Shown here: positions 1 to 7,715 of the stretch, in pieces
How the letters are laid out: every line of letters starts with the position of its first letter
Position numbering within the stretch: the first letter of the stretch is position 1
Source of the DNA: Chelatococcus albus
Lineage (GTDB): Bacteria > Pseudomonadota > Alphaproteobacteria > Rhizobiales > Beijerinckiaceae
DNA: 64,000 nt
NCBI RefSeq assembly: GCF_030067675.1
Contig: NZ_JASJEV010000001.1
Location: forward strand, 200,309 to 264,308
Direction: 5' to 3'
Made by a program: the position numbers and the translations under genes
The notes under the pieces: model-generated
What the model was told of the DNA's origin: nothing
Seen by the model: the letters and a program-made list of their open reading frames with translations, nothing else
Database searches by the model: none

Positions 1-2123
1 ATCACCCGCTCGGCATAGGCGCTCGCCGTACCGGGCACGGCGCGGACAACCGCCTCGACCCGGCGCGCAACCTTCTCCATTTCCGTGAGGTCGGTGCCGA
101 ACACCTTGATGCCCACGGGCGTGCGGATGCCGGTCGAGAGCATGTCGATGCGCGCACGGATGGGCATGGTCCAGGCATTGGAGACGCCGGGGAACTGCAG
201 CGCCTTGTCCATCTCCGCCTTGAGGCTGTCGATGGTGACCCCGGGTCGCCATTCGCTCTTCGGCCTCAGGGTGATGATCGTCTCGAACATCTCCGTGGGG
301 GCCGGATCGGTCGCGGTCTGCGCCCGCCCCGCCTTGCCGTAGACCGAGGCGACCTCCGGGAAGGACTTGATGATGCGGTCCTGCGTCTGCAGGAGCTCGG
401 CCGCCTTGGTGACCGACAGGCCTGGCAGGGTCGTCGGCATGTACATCAGCGTGCCCTCGTTCAGGCTCGGCATGAACTCGGAGCCGAGTTTCATGGCGGG
501 CCAGACCGAGGCGACGAGCGCCGCCACAGCCAGCAGGATGGTCGGCACCTTGGCGCCAAGCACGCCGCGGATCACGGGGCGATAGACGAAGATGAGGAAG
601 CGGTTGATCGGGTTCCTGTGCTCCGGGACGATGCGGCCGCGCACGAAGATCACCATGAGCGCCGGGACGAGCGTCACGGAGAGGAGCGCCGCCGCAGCCA
701 TGGCGAAGGTCTTCGTGTAGGCGAGGGGACCGAACAACCGCCCCTCCTGCGCCTCGAGCGTGAAGATCGGCAGGAACGACACGGTGATGATGAGGAGCGA
801 GAAGAACAGCGCCGGGCCGACCTCGCTTGCCGCCTTGATCAGGATGTCGACGCGGGAGCTTCCCGGCGGTGCCCGCTCCAGGTGCTTGTGCGCGTTCTCG
901 ATCATGACGATGGCCGCGTCGATCATGGCCCCGATGGCGATGGCGATGCCGCCGAGACTCATGATGTTCGAGCCGAGCCCCATGAACTTCATCGCCGCGA
1001 ATGCCATCAGCACGCCGACAGGCAGCATGAGGATGGCGACGAGCGCGCTCCTCACGTGCAGGAGGAATGCAACGGACACCAGCGCGACGATGATGCTCTC
1101 CTCGATCAGCGTGCCCTTCAGCGTCTCGATCGCCGCCTCGATGAGCTGCGAGCGATCGTAGACCGGCACGATCTCGGTCCCCTTCGGCAGGCTCGGCAAG
1201 ATCTCCCCGAGCCGCGCCTTGACGTTCTCGATGACGGTCAGGGCATTTGCCCCGAAGCGCTGCAGGGCGATGCCGCTCGCCACCTCGCCTTCGCCGTTGA
1301 GCTCGGTGATGCCGCGCCGCTCGTCGGGGCCCAGCTCGACGCGCGCCACGTCCCGCAGAAGGACCGGCGTGCCGCCGTCGTTCTTCAGGACGATCTGCTC
1401 GAGATCGCCCATGCCCTTGAGGTAGCCGCGGCCGCGGACCATGAACTCGAACTCGGAGAGTTCGACGGTGCGCCCGCCCGTGTCGGCATTGCTCGACCGG
1501 ATGGCGTCCCGCACCCTCTGCAGCGGGATGCCGAAGGCTCTGAGCCGCTGCGGATCGACGACGACGTTGTACTGCTTGACGAAGCCGCCGACACTCGCGA
1601 CCTCCGCCACGCCTTCGGCCTTGGCCGTGGCGTAGCGGATCGTCCAGTCCTGTAGCGAGCGCAGCTCCGCCAGCGTGCGGTTCTTGGCGACGACGGCATA
1701 TTGATAGACCCAGCCGACGCCCGTCGCATCCGGCCCGAGGCTCGGCGTGACGCCGGCGGGCAGGCGCCGCGCCGCTGCGTTCAGATATTCGAGCACGCGG
1801 CTTCGCGCCCAATAGGGGTCGGTCCCATCCTCGAAGATGACGTAAACGAAGGACACGCCGAAGTAGGAGAAGCCGCGCACGACCTTTGACCTCGGCACTG
1901 TCAGCATGGCCGTGGTCAGCGGATAGGTGACCTGGTCTTCGACCACCTGCGGGCCCTGGCCCGGATATTCGGTGTAGACGATGACCTGGACGTCCGAGAG
2001 ATCCGGGATGGCATCGAGCGGCGAGTTCTTGAGCGCCGAGAGGCCGGCCGTAACGGCGAACACCGCGCCGATGAGCACCAGCATCAGGTTGCGCGACGAC
2101 CAGGCGATGAGACGGCCGATCAT
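1..2123 (-). CDS. cusA: CusA/SilA-type heavy-metal RND efflux pump, inner-membrane subunit (3' end outside window)
   Basis: Inner-membrane proton-driven subunit of a tripartite heavy-metal efflux pump, probably exporting copper or silver. About 707 codons are present; the family is usually about 1040 residues, so the C-terminal third lies outside the window. The N-terminus has the usual first membrane helix after MIGRLIAWSSRN. A TM4 segment reads AIGAMIDAAIVMIENAHK, which fits the Cus/Sil branch, and the porter-domain phrase SEFMPSLNEGTLMYMP is present. The ATG overlaps the cusB stop by four bases (ATGA), so the two are translationally coupled. No outer-membrane channel gene is seen upstream; it could lie beyond the edge or elsewhere. 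Family assignment is firm. Copper/silver rather than zinc/cobalt specificity is inferred from the TM4 motif and the copper-flavoured neighbours. Confidence 0.93.
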   Translation of the reverse strand, partial: MIGRLIAWSSRNLMLVLIGAVFAVTAGLSALKNSPLDAIPDLSDVQVIVYTEYPGQGPQVVEDQVTYPLTTAMLTVPRSKVVRGFSYFGVSFVYVIFEDGTDPYWARSRVLEYLNAAARRLPAGVTPSLGPDATGVGWVYQYAVVAKNRTLAELRSLQDWTIRYATAKAEGVAEVASVGGFVKQYNVVVDPQRLRAFGIPLQRVRDAIRSSNADTGGRTVELSEFEFMVRGRGYLKGMGDLEQIVLKNDGGTPVLLRDVARVELGPDERRGITELNGEGEVASGIALQRFGANALTVIENVKARLGEILPSLPKGTEIVPVYDRSQLIEAAIETLKGTLIEESIIVALVSVAFLLHVRSALVAILMLPVGVLMAFAAMKFMGLGSNIMSLGGIAIAIGAMIDAAIVMIENAHKHLERAPPGSSRVDILIKAASEVGPALFFSLLIITVSFLPIFTLEAQEGRLFGPLAYTKTFAMAAAALLSVTLVPALMVIFVRGRIVPEHRNPINRFLIFVYRPVIRGVLGAKVPTILLAVAALVASVWPAMKLGSEFMPSLNEGTLMYMPTTLPGLSVTKAAELLQTQDRIIKSFPEVASVYGKAGRAQTATDPAPTEMFETIITLRPKSEWRPGVTIDSLKAEMDKALQFPGVSNAWTMPIRARIDMLSTGIRTPVGIKVFGTDLTEMEKVARRVEAVVRAVPGTASAYAERV

Positions 2124-3541
2124 TTGGGCTGATCTCCCTGGCTCAGGCCGCGCAGCGCGGCCTTGAGATTGCTCTCAGCGTCGATGAGGAAGTTGGCCGC
2201 CACGAGAACGGACTCGCCCTCGCTCACGCCTTCGCGGACCTCGACATAGCCATCCCCGCGGCGACCGAGCTTGACGGGCCGCGGCTCGAAGCGTCCGTTA
2301 CCCTTGTCGAGGATGACGAGCTGGCGGGTGCCGCTGTCGATCACGGCGCTCGTCGGCACGGCGACGACCGGGGTCTCGCCGCCTGTCGTGATCTCGGCGT
2401 CGACATACATGTCAGGCCGCAGGATCCCGTCCGGGTTCTCGAGCTCGACGCGCACGCGGATCGTGCGCGTCTCGCGGTTGATCTGCGGGTAGACAAGGAT
2501 GACCTTGCCCGTGAAGGCTCGGTCGACATAACCGCGCGGCCGCACCGTCACGCTTTGGCCCGGCACAACGCTTGCCAGATCACGCTCGGCCACGTCGACG
2601 AGGGCCCATACAACCGACAGATCCGCCAGGCGGAACAGCGCGTCCCCCGGCGCCGCGCGCGCACCCTCGACGGCCGTACGCTCGAGCACGATGCCGTCGC
2701 GCGGCGCCGACCACGTGATCGAGAGGGGCACCTTCCGCGTGCGCTCGATCTCGGCCATCACGTCGGCGGGAACCGCAAGGTTCTCCAGCCGGCGCCGGGC
2801 GCCCTCGGCGATGAGGGGCGCCGAGCCTGAAGGCTGGCTGACGACAGAGAGATACTGCGCGGCGGCGGCAGCGATGTCGGGCGAATAGAGGCGCAGCAGC
2901 GGCTCGCCCCGGCGCACGCGATCGCCCGTCGTGACGCTGGCGACCTTGTCGACGAAGGCTTCCGCGCGCAGCGACACGACGGCGACGCGCCGCTCGTCGA
3001 GCTGGATCGTACCCGGCGCTCGCAAGGAACGCGCAAGAAGGCGACGCTCGACAGGTTCCGAGCGCACGCCGGTCCGCTGCAGCTTGCCGAGGCTCACCTT
3101 GACGGTCCTGCCGTCATCGTCCTCGCCCTCGTAGACGGGGACGTAGTCCATCCCCATCGTGTCCTTCTTCGGCACCGGCGAGGTGTCGGGCAGACCCATC
3201 GGGTGGCGATAGTAGAGGACCTTGCGCTCGCCCGGCGTCGGCTCCTCGGCCTCGGACTTCGCGGCAAGGTTCTCCCGGAAATCCGGCTCCTCGCTGTCAC
3301 GCACGGGACGGAAGTCCCGGCCGTCCGCCGTCTTGGCGGGCGACGCGCTGTATGCCGGCTTCCCGTCAGGGTCGCGGTAGTAGAGGATGGCGCCATTGGG
3401 TTCCGGATGCGCGCTCTGGGCATGGGTGGGAGAGGTCACGCCCGAGAGAATGGGCCAGCGGCCCGATCCCAGCCGATAGCCGGCGGTAAGGCCCCCGCCG
3501 CCGATGGCGAGAACCATCAGATATGAGAGAGTTCGCCTCAT
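2120..3541 (-). CDS. cusB: CusB-type efflux RND periplasmic adaptor subunit
   Basis: Periplasmic membrane-fusion protein that links the CusA-type pump to an outer-membrane channel. It has 473 residues from the chosen ATG, which starts MRRTLSYLM. An in-frame start 60 bases upstream would put a non-hydrophobic leader before the membrane anchor, so I reject it. Residues 5-25 form a signal anchor. Two tandem heavy-metal-binding-type repeats follow, near 52-82 (YYRDPDGKPAY) and 108-138 (YYRHPMGLPD, then DTMGMDYVPVY). The second keeps the His/Met positions. The first has lost HPM (DPD) and the GM pair (DGRDF). Neither has the CPxCGM cysteines seen in many relatives. The lipoyl/barrel-sandwich and beta-barrel domains typical of the family follow. 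It overlaps cusA by four bases. Confidence 0.92.
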   Translation of the reverse strand: MRRTLSYLMVLAIGGGGLTAGYRLGSGRWPILSGVTSPTHAQSAHPEPNGAILYYRDPDGKPAYSASPAKTADGRDFRPVRDSEEPDFRENLAAKSEAEEPTPGERKVLYYRHPMGLPDTSPVPKKDTMGMDYVPVYEGEDDDGRTVKVSLGKLQRTGVRSEPVERRLLARSLRAPGTIQLDERRVAVVSLRAEAFVDKVASVTTGDRVRRGEPLLRLYSPDIAAAAAQYLSVVSQPSGSAPLIAEGARRRLENLAVPADVMAEIERTRKVPLSITWSAPRDGIVLERTAVEGARAAPGDALFRLADLSVVWALVDVAERDLASVVPGQSVTVRPRGYVDRAFTGKVILVYPQINRETRTIRVRVELENPDGILRPDMYVDAEITTGGETPVVAVPTSAVIDSGTRQLVILDKGNGRFEPRPVKLGRRGDGYVEVREGVSEGESVLVAANFLIDAESNLKAALRGLSQGDQPK

Positions 3542-3724
3542 GGCCGTCTCCGTTCGGGCGGGCCGCGCGACGCATGCCGCCGCGGACGCCCCGGACATCA
3601 CGATCGAAATTGACTTGCCCGGGCGCCTGTCCGGCGCCCGCGCGCCCGCCGGCCGCGGCGACCCGCACGGTTCTCAAGCGGCATGCGCCGGAATTGCGCG
3701 GGTCGACGCGGCCGGGGCCTTCGG

Positions 3725-4123
3725 TCAGTCGCTGGCCTTGACGACGACGGTGCCATGCACGCTGTCGGCCTCGCCCTGGACCCTCGCCATCAGTTTCACG
3801 GCCCAGCCGCCGGCCATCACGAGATCGGTCTGAAAGCGGTAGACGCCGGGCTCGGTGCTGGGCAGGGCCTTCACCGCAGCGGTCATCGTCTCCATGCCCT
3901 CCGGCGACATGTCGACACGGAAGCGGGTGATGACAGCGTCGGGCACGGACTTGCCGGTCCGCTTGTCGACGAGCCTGACGGCGACTTCGACGCCTTTGCC
4001 CTTCTTCACCTCGACCGAGACGGGCGTGAAGTCGTAGTCGCTCGCGGCCGCCAAGGCAGGCCCCTGGCCAGTCGATGCGATGAGGACGAGTGCCGCAGCG
4101 GCACCACGGATGATGGAGGTCAT
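3725..4123 (-). CDS. YtkA/FixH-like periplasmic protein
   Basis: Small exported protein of 132 residues. A signal peptide covers roughly residues 1-26, ending PALAAA. The mature part reads as one immunoglobulin-like beta domain of the YtkA/FixH type: DYDFTPVSVEVKKG near its start, VRLVDKRTGKSVPDAVI in the middle, then YRFQTDLVMAGGWAV. Proteins of this type often accompany copper efflux or cytochrome oxidase assembly genes and are thought to act as periplasmic metal or assembly helpers; the exact role is unknown. I chose the ATG in front of the signal peptide; the open frame extends upstream but without export features. It lies 183 bases before cusB on the same strand and is probably cotranscribed. 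Confidence 0.8.
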   Translation of the reverse strand: MTSIIRGAAAALVLIASTGQGPALAAASDYDFTPVSVEVKKGKGVEVAVRLVDKRTGKSVPDAVITRFRVDMSPEGMETMTAAVKALPSTEPGVYRFQTDLVMAGGWAVKLMARVQGEADSVHGTVVVKASD

Positions 4124-4229
4124 GGATGTCTTCCCAAATCTGATCGCGCCCCGGCGGTAACCGGGACCGCAGGGCCATTCGCCGCACGCATGGCGGCGTG
4201 ACGCGGCCATGATGGCCGCTGCCGGACGA

Positions 4230-4604
4230 TCAGCTTCGGGGAGGGTCGGGCTCGGGCGGCAGCGCGAGCGACACAATCTGCTCGGGGCCGTGCCGCCGAT
4301 AGAGCGCGCGTGTCGGCACGACAGTCGCCACGTGTGGCACCTCGAGCCTGACAACCTTGAAGCACTTCGCCGCGCATTGGGTGAGCGCGAGGCAATCCGG
4401 CTGCTTCGCCTGGCAACCGGCAGCCTCTTCTTCGCAGTCTGCGGACATCGCCCCGTCCATGGACATCGCCGTGTCCATGGACATCGTCGAGCTCATCTCG
4501 TTACGCGGAAACGCGACGACACCTGTCCAGGAGGCGTGCACGGCCGACAGGGTGACCGCCAAGGCGATCATCAGAAGCAGGATCTGTCGGAGCACACTCG
4601 TCAT
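4230..4604 (-). CDS. Met/Cys-rich exported small protein of unknown function
   Basis: I do not recognise a named family. The protein is 124 residues from the ATG (MTSVLRQILLLM). A TTG four codons upstream is the only other start I considered. Residues about 5-25 are hydrophobic and look like a signal peptide or anchor. A Met-rich stretch (MSSTMSMDTAMSMDGAM) follows, then five cysteines within about 30 residues in an acidic context (DCEEEAAGC to KCF). The C-terminus is proline-rich. Met clusters and spaced Cys residues are common in periplasmic copper handlers, and the gene lies between a CusAB pump and a Met-rich miniprotein, so a copper or silver buffering role is a fair inference. No experimental family supports it. 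Confidence 0.62.
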   Translation of the reverse strand: MTSVLRQILLLMIALAVTLSAVHASWTGVVAFPRNEMSSTMSMDTAMSMDGAMSADCEEEAAGCQAKQPDCLALTQCAAKCFKVVRLEVPHVATVVPTRALYRRHGPEQIVSLALPPEPDPPRS

Positions 4605-4741
4605 GCCCGATGACAACTCACGATTTCATGCTGTCGGTCAACCGAACGTTTTGTGATTGAACCGGATGTATAGGGCGGCTTGATGTCGCGCCCCAAGCAA
4701 AGCGACCAGACACCGGGCGCCAAGAAGGGACGTTTCTGGCC

Positions 4742-4864
4742 TCAACTGCGCAGATACTTGATGAGCGCTGCGACCGCCAGGACGAAGAGCGTAAGCGCAA
4801 GCAGGCCGACGAGCCCCATGCCCCACATGTGAGTTCCACCACCGGGCATCATGTCGCCCATCAT
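4742..4864 (-). CDS. 40-residue Met-rich single-span membrane miniprotein
   Basis: A short gene found by reading the reverse strand directly. It starts MMGDMMPGGGTHMWGMG and ends IKYLRS with a TGA stop. A strong ribosome-binding site (AAGGGAG) lies about 8 bases upstream of the first ATG. The N-terminal 17 residues hold six Met and one His. The next 17 are a clean hydrophobic helix (from LVGLLALTLFVLAV), with a short positive tail (KYLR). This shape, a Met/His/Gly-rich outside segment plus one helix, recurs in small proteins next to copper-resistance genes. Topology and metal binding are inferred. The gene is co-directional with the cus genes and 137 bases upstream of the Met/Cys-rich protein, so it may be the first gene of that operon. 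Confidence 0.72.
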   Translation of the reverse strand: MMGDMMPGGGTHMWGMGLVGLLALTLFVLAVAALIKYLRS

Positions 4865-5034
4865 GGCCTTCGCTCCCTTCGTTCACACGGCGGACAGCCG
4901 CTGCACAATCCCGGCACGTCCGACGCACCTCCACGCCGCTCGAGGGCGTGGCGCGAGAGCCAGTCACAGCCATTCTTCCCCATCGCTCGAACATCCTCAA
5001 GCGACGCGGCGAGCCCTGTCTTGCCGATCATTTC

Positions 5035-6252
5035 TCAAACCTTCACCAGCAGGGCTGTGGCATACATCACACCGATACCGCAGATGACGCCCGCGACTGT
5101 ACCCGGCGCGAGCCAGGCGCTCCCGCTACCGCCCGTTCGGCGGGCGAGATAGGCGCTCACTTCGACGATGACCTGCAGGATGGCGCCTGCGCCGACAGCC
5201 AGCGCCACGGCGGACCAGTGGGGCGCGTAGCTCAGACTGCCGAGCCAGATGCCGAAGATCGCCGGCACACCCGCGAGCAGCGCGAGCGCCGCGAAGGCCG
5301 GCAGCGACAGGCGCTCCTCGACGACCGGCGCGACGATGCCGATGCCCTCCGTGATGTTGTGCAGCGTAAAGCCGAGCACGAGGAAAGTGCCGAGGCTCGC
5401 CGCCCCGGCGGCGAATGCCGCACCGATCGCCAGGCCCTCGCCGAAATTGTGCAGCCCGATGCCGAGCGCGATGCAGGTTGCGAGCGCGAACCCTGTCGGC
5501 GCGCCGCGCTGGCGGCCGACGAGGAGGAGCACGAGGAACGCGGCCGCGGCGACGAGAAGCACCATGACGGGGCCCTGGAAGGCCGCGGCGGACCGGTCGG
5601 CCATCTCCAGCGCATCCTCGAGCGTGTCGACAAGCAGGAAGGCCAGAAGACCGACCGTGACCGAAAGGACGAAGCCAAGCCCCCTTCGGCCGATGCCGCG
5701 CAAGGCCGGGTAGAACATCATGCCGATGACGACCGGCACGATGCCGACGAAAGCGCCGAGGAGTGCCTGCGGGCCCAGCTGGCCGATCTGCGCCCGGGGG
5801 GTGGTCACCGCGACCTCGATCTCCTTCTCGAAGACGACGCCCGTCCTGGTCAGCAGCTTGATCGCGTGCTTCTCGCCGAGCACCCAAGGATAGGGGATAT
5901 GCAGCCATGCCGTCGCCAGGCGATCGAGCGGCCCGGGGGGATCCTGCGTGAACCGCCAGTAGGCTTCGTCGACCTGGACCTGCGCGATGATCATCGGTTC
6001 GGAACCGCCGGCGCGAATGCCGAGATGGATACCGCGATCGTCGAGCACCGTCCGCTCGAACGTGAGCTTCTCGACCGGCGGCGCACCGCTGTCGAAAGCC
6101 GCGAGCCAGTCGTTCGCCACGAGAGCGATCACCGCCAGGACGAGGGCGAACAGGGGCAGGGCCAACCAGAGAAGGGCGGCGCGCGGCCGCACGGCGCGGG
6201 AGGAGCCTTCCCGCGCGACGGCGGCGGTCCGGGGAGGAAGCATCTCGTTCAT
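5035..6252 (-). CDS. ZIP-family metal transporter with extended N-terminal periplasmic domain
   Basis: Inner-membrane metal permease of 405 residues. The C-terminal part (from about residue 158) has about eight hydrophobic segments and both ZIP metal-site motifs: HNFGEG at 268-273 and HNITEG at 298-303. These match the paired HNxPEG/HExxEG helices that bind Zn2+ or Fe2+ in ZIP proteins. Unusual for the family, residues 28-48 are an extra helix, followed by about 100 residues of soluble sequence (ANDWLAAFDSG to TPRAQIG) that should be periplasmic. The ATG overlaps the stop of the upstream multicopper oxidase by four bases, so the two products are made together. Coupling of a ZIP protein to a multicopper oxidase suggests oxidation followed by uptake or export of a metal; the substrate cannot be read from sequence. 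Confidence 0.85.
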   Translation of the reverse strand: MNEMLPPRTAAVAREGSSRAVRPRAALLWLALPLFALVLAVIALVANDWLAAFDSGAPPVEKLTFERTVLDDRGIHLGIRAGGSEPMIIAQVQVDEAYWRFTQDPPGPLDRLATAWLHIPYPWVLGEKHAIKLLTRTGVVFEKEIEVAVTTPRAQIGQLGPQALLGAFVGIVPVVIGMMFYPALRGIGRRGLGFVLSVTVGLLAFLLVDTLEDALEMADRSAAAFQGPVMVLLVAAAAFLVLLLVGRQRGAPTGFALATCIALGIGLHNFGEGLAIGAAFAAGAASLGTFLVLGFTLHNITEGIGIVAPVVEERLSLPAFAALALLAGVPAIFGIWLGSLSYAPHWSAVALAVGAGAILQVIVEVSAYLARRTGGSGSAWLAPGTVAGVICGIGVMYATALLVKV

Positions 6253-7382
6253 GACGCCACCTCGACGACATCGAAGACACCCATCCAGCCCAGTTCGGCG
6301 AACTCGGACTGATGCGCATGGAACATGTAGGCCCCGGCCTCGTGAGCGCGGTAGGTGAACTCGAGGATGCCGCGCTGTGCCTGACACAGCATGACGGTAT
6401 CGACGGTCCGCAGTGTTGGTGCGAGTGTCGTCCCCTGGTCGTAGTAATCGAAGAAATTGCCGTGCAGGTGGAATGAGTTGATCGGATCGAACTCGAGTAT
6501 GTTGACGATATAGATGCGCACTGGCCGCCTGCGTTCGATGCGGATCGGGTTCTTCAGGAAGTGATGGGCGACCGTGTTGACTGCATAGATTTCATTCTCG
6601 CCGTCGAAATCGGTGTCGAATCCGTTCATCACCATCACGAACTCCTGCCACTGCCGGTTCTCGTCCGTGCCAAGGAGGCGTGACCGGGCGGCGGCAGCGT
6701 GCTCGGGATGGCGGGTCGGATCAGGATCGATGATGAAGGCACCGTACAGGCCCTTGTGGATGTGCCTTTTCAAGGGCTCGGCGTGGCAGTGGTAGAGATG
6801 GCAGCCGAAGGGCAGGGCGTCGAACTCGTATATGAACTCGCCGCCGGGCCTCGCCTCCCCGGCACCGGGCACGCCGTCCATCCGGGCGGCATGCATGCCG
6901 TGAAAGTGCATCGTATGGGGATGCGATCCCTCGTTGCGGAACACGATGCGCAGCCGGTCGCCCTCGGTGGCGCGCAGGGTCGGGCCGGGCACGCGGCCGT
7001 TGTAGGTCCAGGCCGGGAAGATGACGCCCGGCGCGATCTCGATCTCCTTGTCCTGGGCGACGATCTCGAAGGTGCGCAGCCTGCTGCCATCCGGCAGTCG
7101 CGAGATCGTTCCCGTGTTCCAGTCCGTCAGCATGGCCGCCGGGTCGAAACCGTTGCGCCCGTCATCGACCGTTCCCACGGTGATCATGTTGCCGTGCCCA
7201 GTGTGGGACCCGCCGGCCAAGGCTTCAGGGCCGTGAGCGACCGGCACACCCTGGGCCGCCGCCCGCCGTTCCCCGGCGAAAGCGCCAAGGAGGGCCCCGC
7301 CCGCCGCGGCGGCGCTTCCGGAGAGCATGCCCCGGCGACTGATGCGTTCGTGGAACCAGCGTCGCATCGCCAGACTCTTCAT
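6249..7382 (-). CDS. Two-domain multicopper oxidase, Tat-exported
   Basis: Periplasmic copper enzyme of 377 residues, shorter than three-domain laccases (about 500). The N-terminus has a twin-arginine signal (SRRGML at 15-20). The first cupredoxin domain carries MHFHG (159-162) and YHCHAEPLKRHIHKG (197-211), where Cys199 can ligate a type 1 copper. The second carries FHLHG (304-308) and FHAHQSEFAELGWMG (354-368). In the last motif the usual HCH cysteine is Ala, so any type 1 site lies only in domain 1, as in two-domain laccases and NirK. The start could also be the ATG at 7367 (MRRWFHER), which keeps the Tat motif. The stop overlaps the ZIP gene start. Reaction and electron donor (metal ion or phenol) are unknown. 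Confidence 0.88.
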   Translation of the reverse strand: MKSLAMRRWFHERISRRGMLSGSAAAAGGALLGAFAGERRAAAQGVPVAHGPEALAGGSHTGHGNMITVGTVDDGRNGFDPAAMLTDWNTGTISRLPDGSRLRTFEIVAQDKEIEIAPGVIFPAWTYNGRVPGPTLRATEGDRLRIVFRNEGSHPHTMHFHGMHAARMDGVPGAGEARPGGEFIYEFDALPFGCHLYHCHAEPLKRHIHKGLYGAFIIDPDPTRHPEHAAAARSRLLGTDENRQWQEFVMVMNGFDTDFDGENEIYAVNTVAHHFLKNPIRIERRRPVRIYIVNILEFDPINSFHLHGNFFDYYDQGTTLAPTLRTVDTVMLCQAQRGILEFTYRAHEAGAYMFHAHQSEFAELGWMGVFDVVEVAS

Positions 7383-7715
7383 CTCTTCGACACACTCGCT
7401 CGTTGCCGATGATATTGCTCATGCAACCTATTTGCAAATCTATCCGCGGATGCCGACGGGCATGAGGAACGGGCTACGGCAGTTTCCGATTCAGCTGAAT
7501 TGGAAAGCGCGTATATCATATTGAAATCAGACAACTTTCCTCGCCGAACGGGCATCCGTCTCAGCGGAGAATGATCCAAAGCGATCCCGGCCTCTCTTCG
7601 CTGCCTCGGCGGGCTCGGCAGACAAGCCAAACCGCTGGTCGAGGCGGAGGACCAACTTCAACGCCCGCCGCGCCCCCTTGGCGCAGCGGGCTTGTGGGCA
7701 CTCTCCCAACAGCGA
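7383..7715. promoter_or_regulatory. Upstream region of the oxidase-ZIP operon with short palindromes
   Basis: A 333-base non-coding stretch between the multicopper oxidase start and the end of the next gene. It is less GC-rich than its surroundings near 7400-7530. It contains a perfect 10-base palindrome, ATTTGCAAAT, at 7430-7439, and a smaller one, TTGC-TCAT-GCAA, at 7415-7426. Both lie 30-60 bases upstream of the oxidase start, where a metal-responsive repressor would bind. I could not identify the regulator or exact promoter boxes. The rest of the stretch shows no coding signal. Confidence 0.3.
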
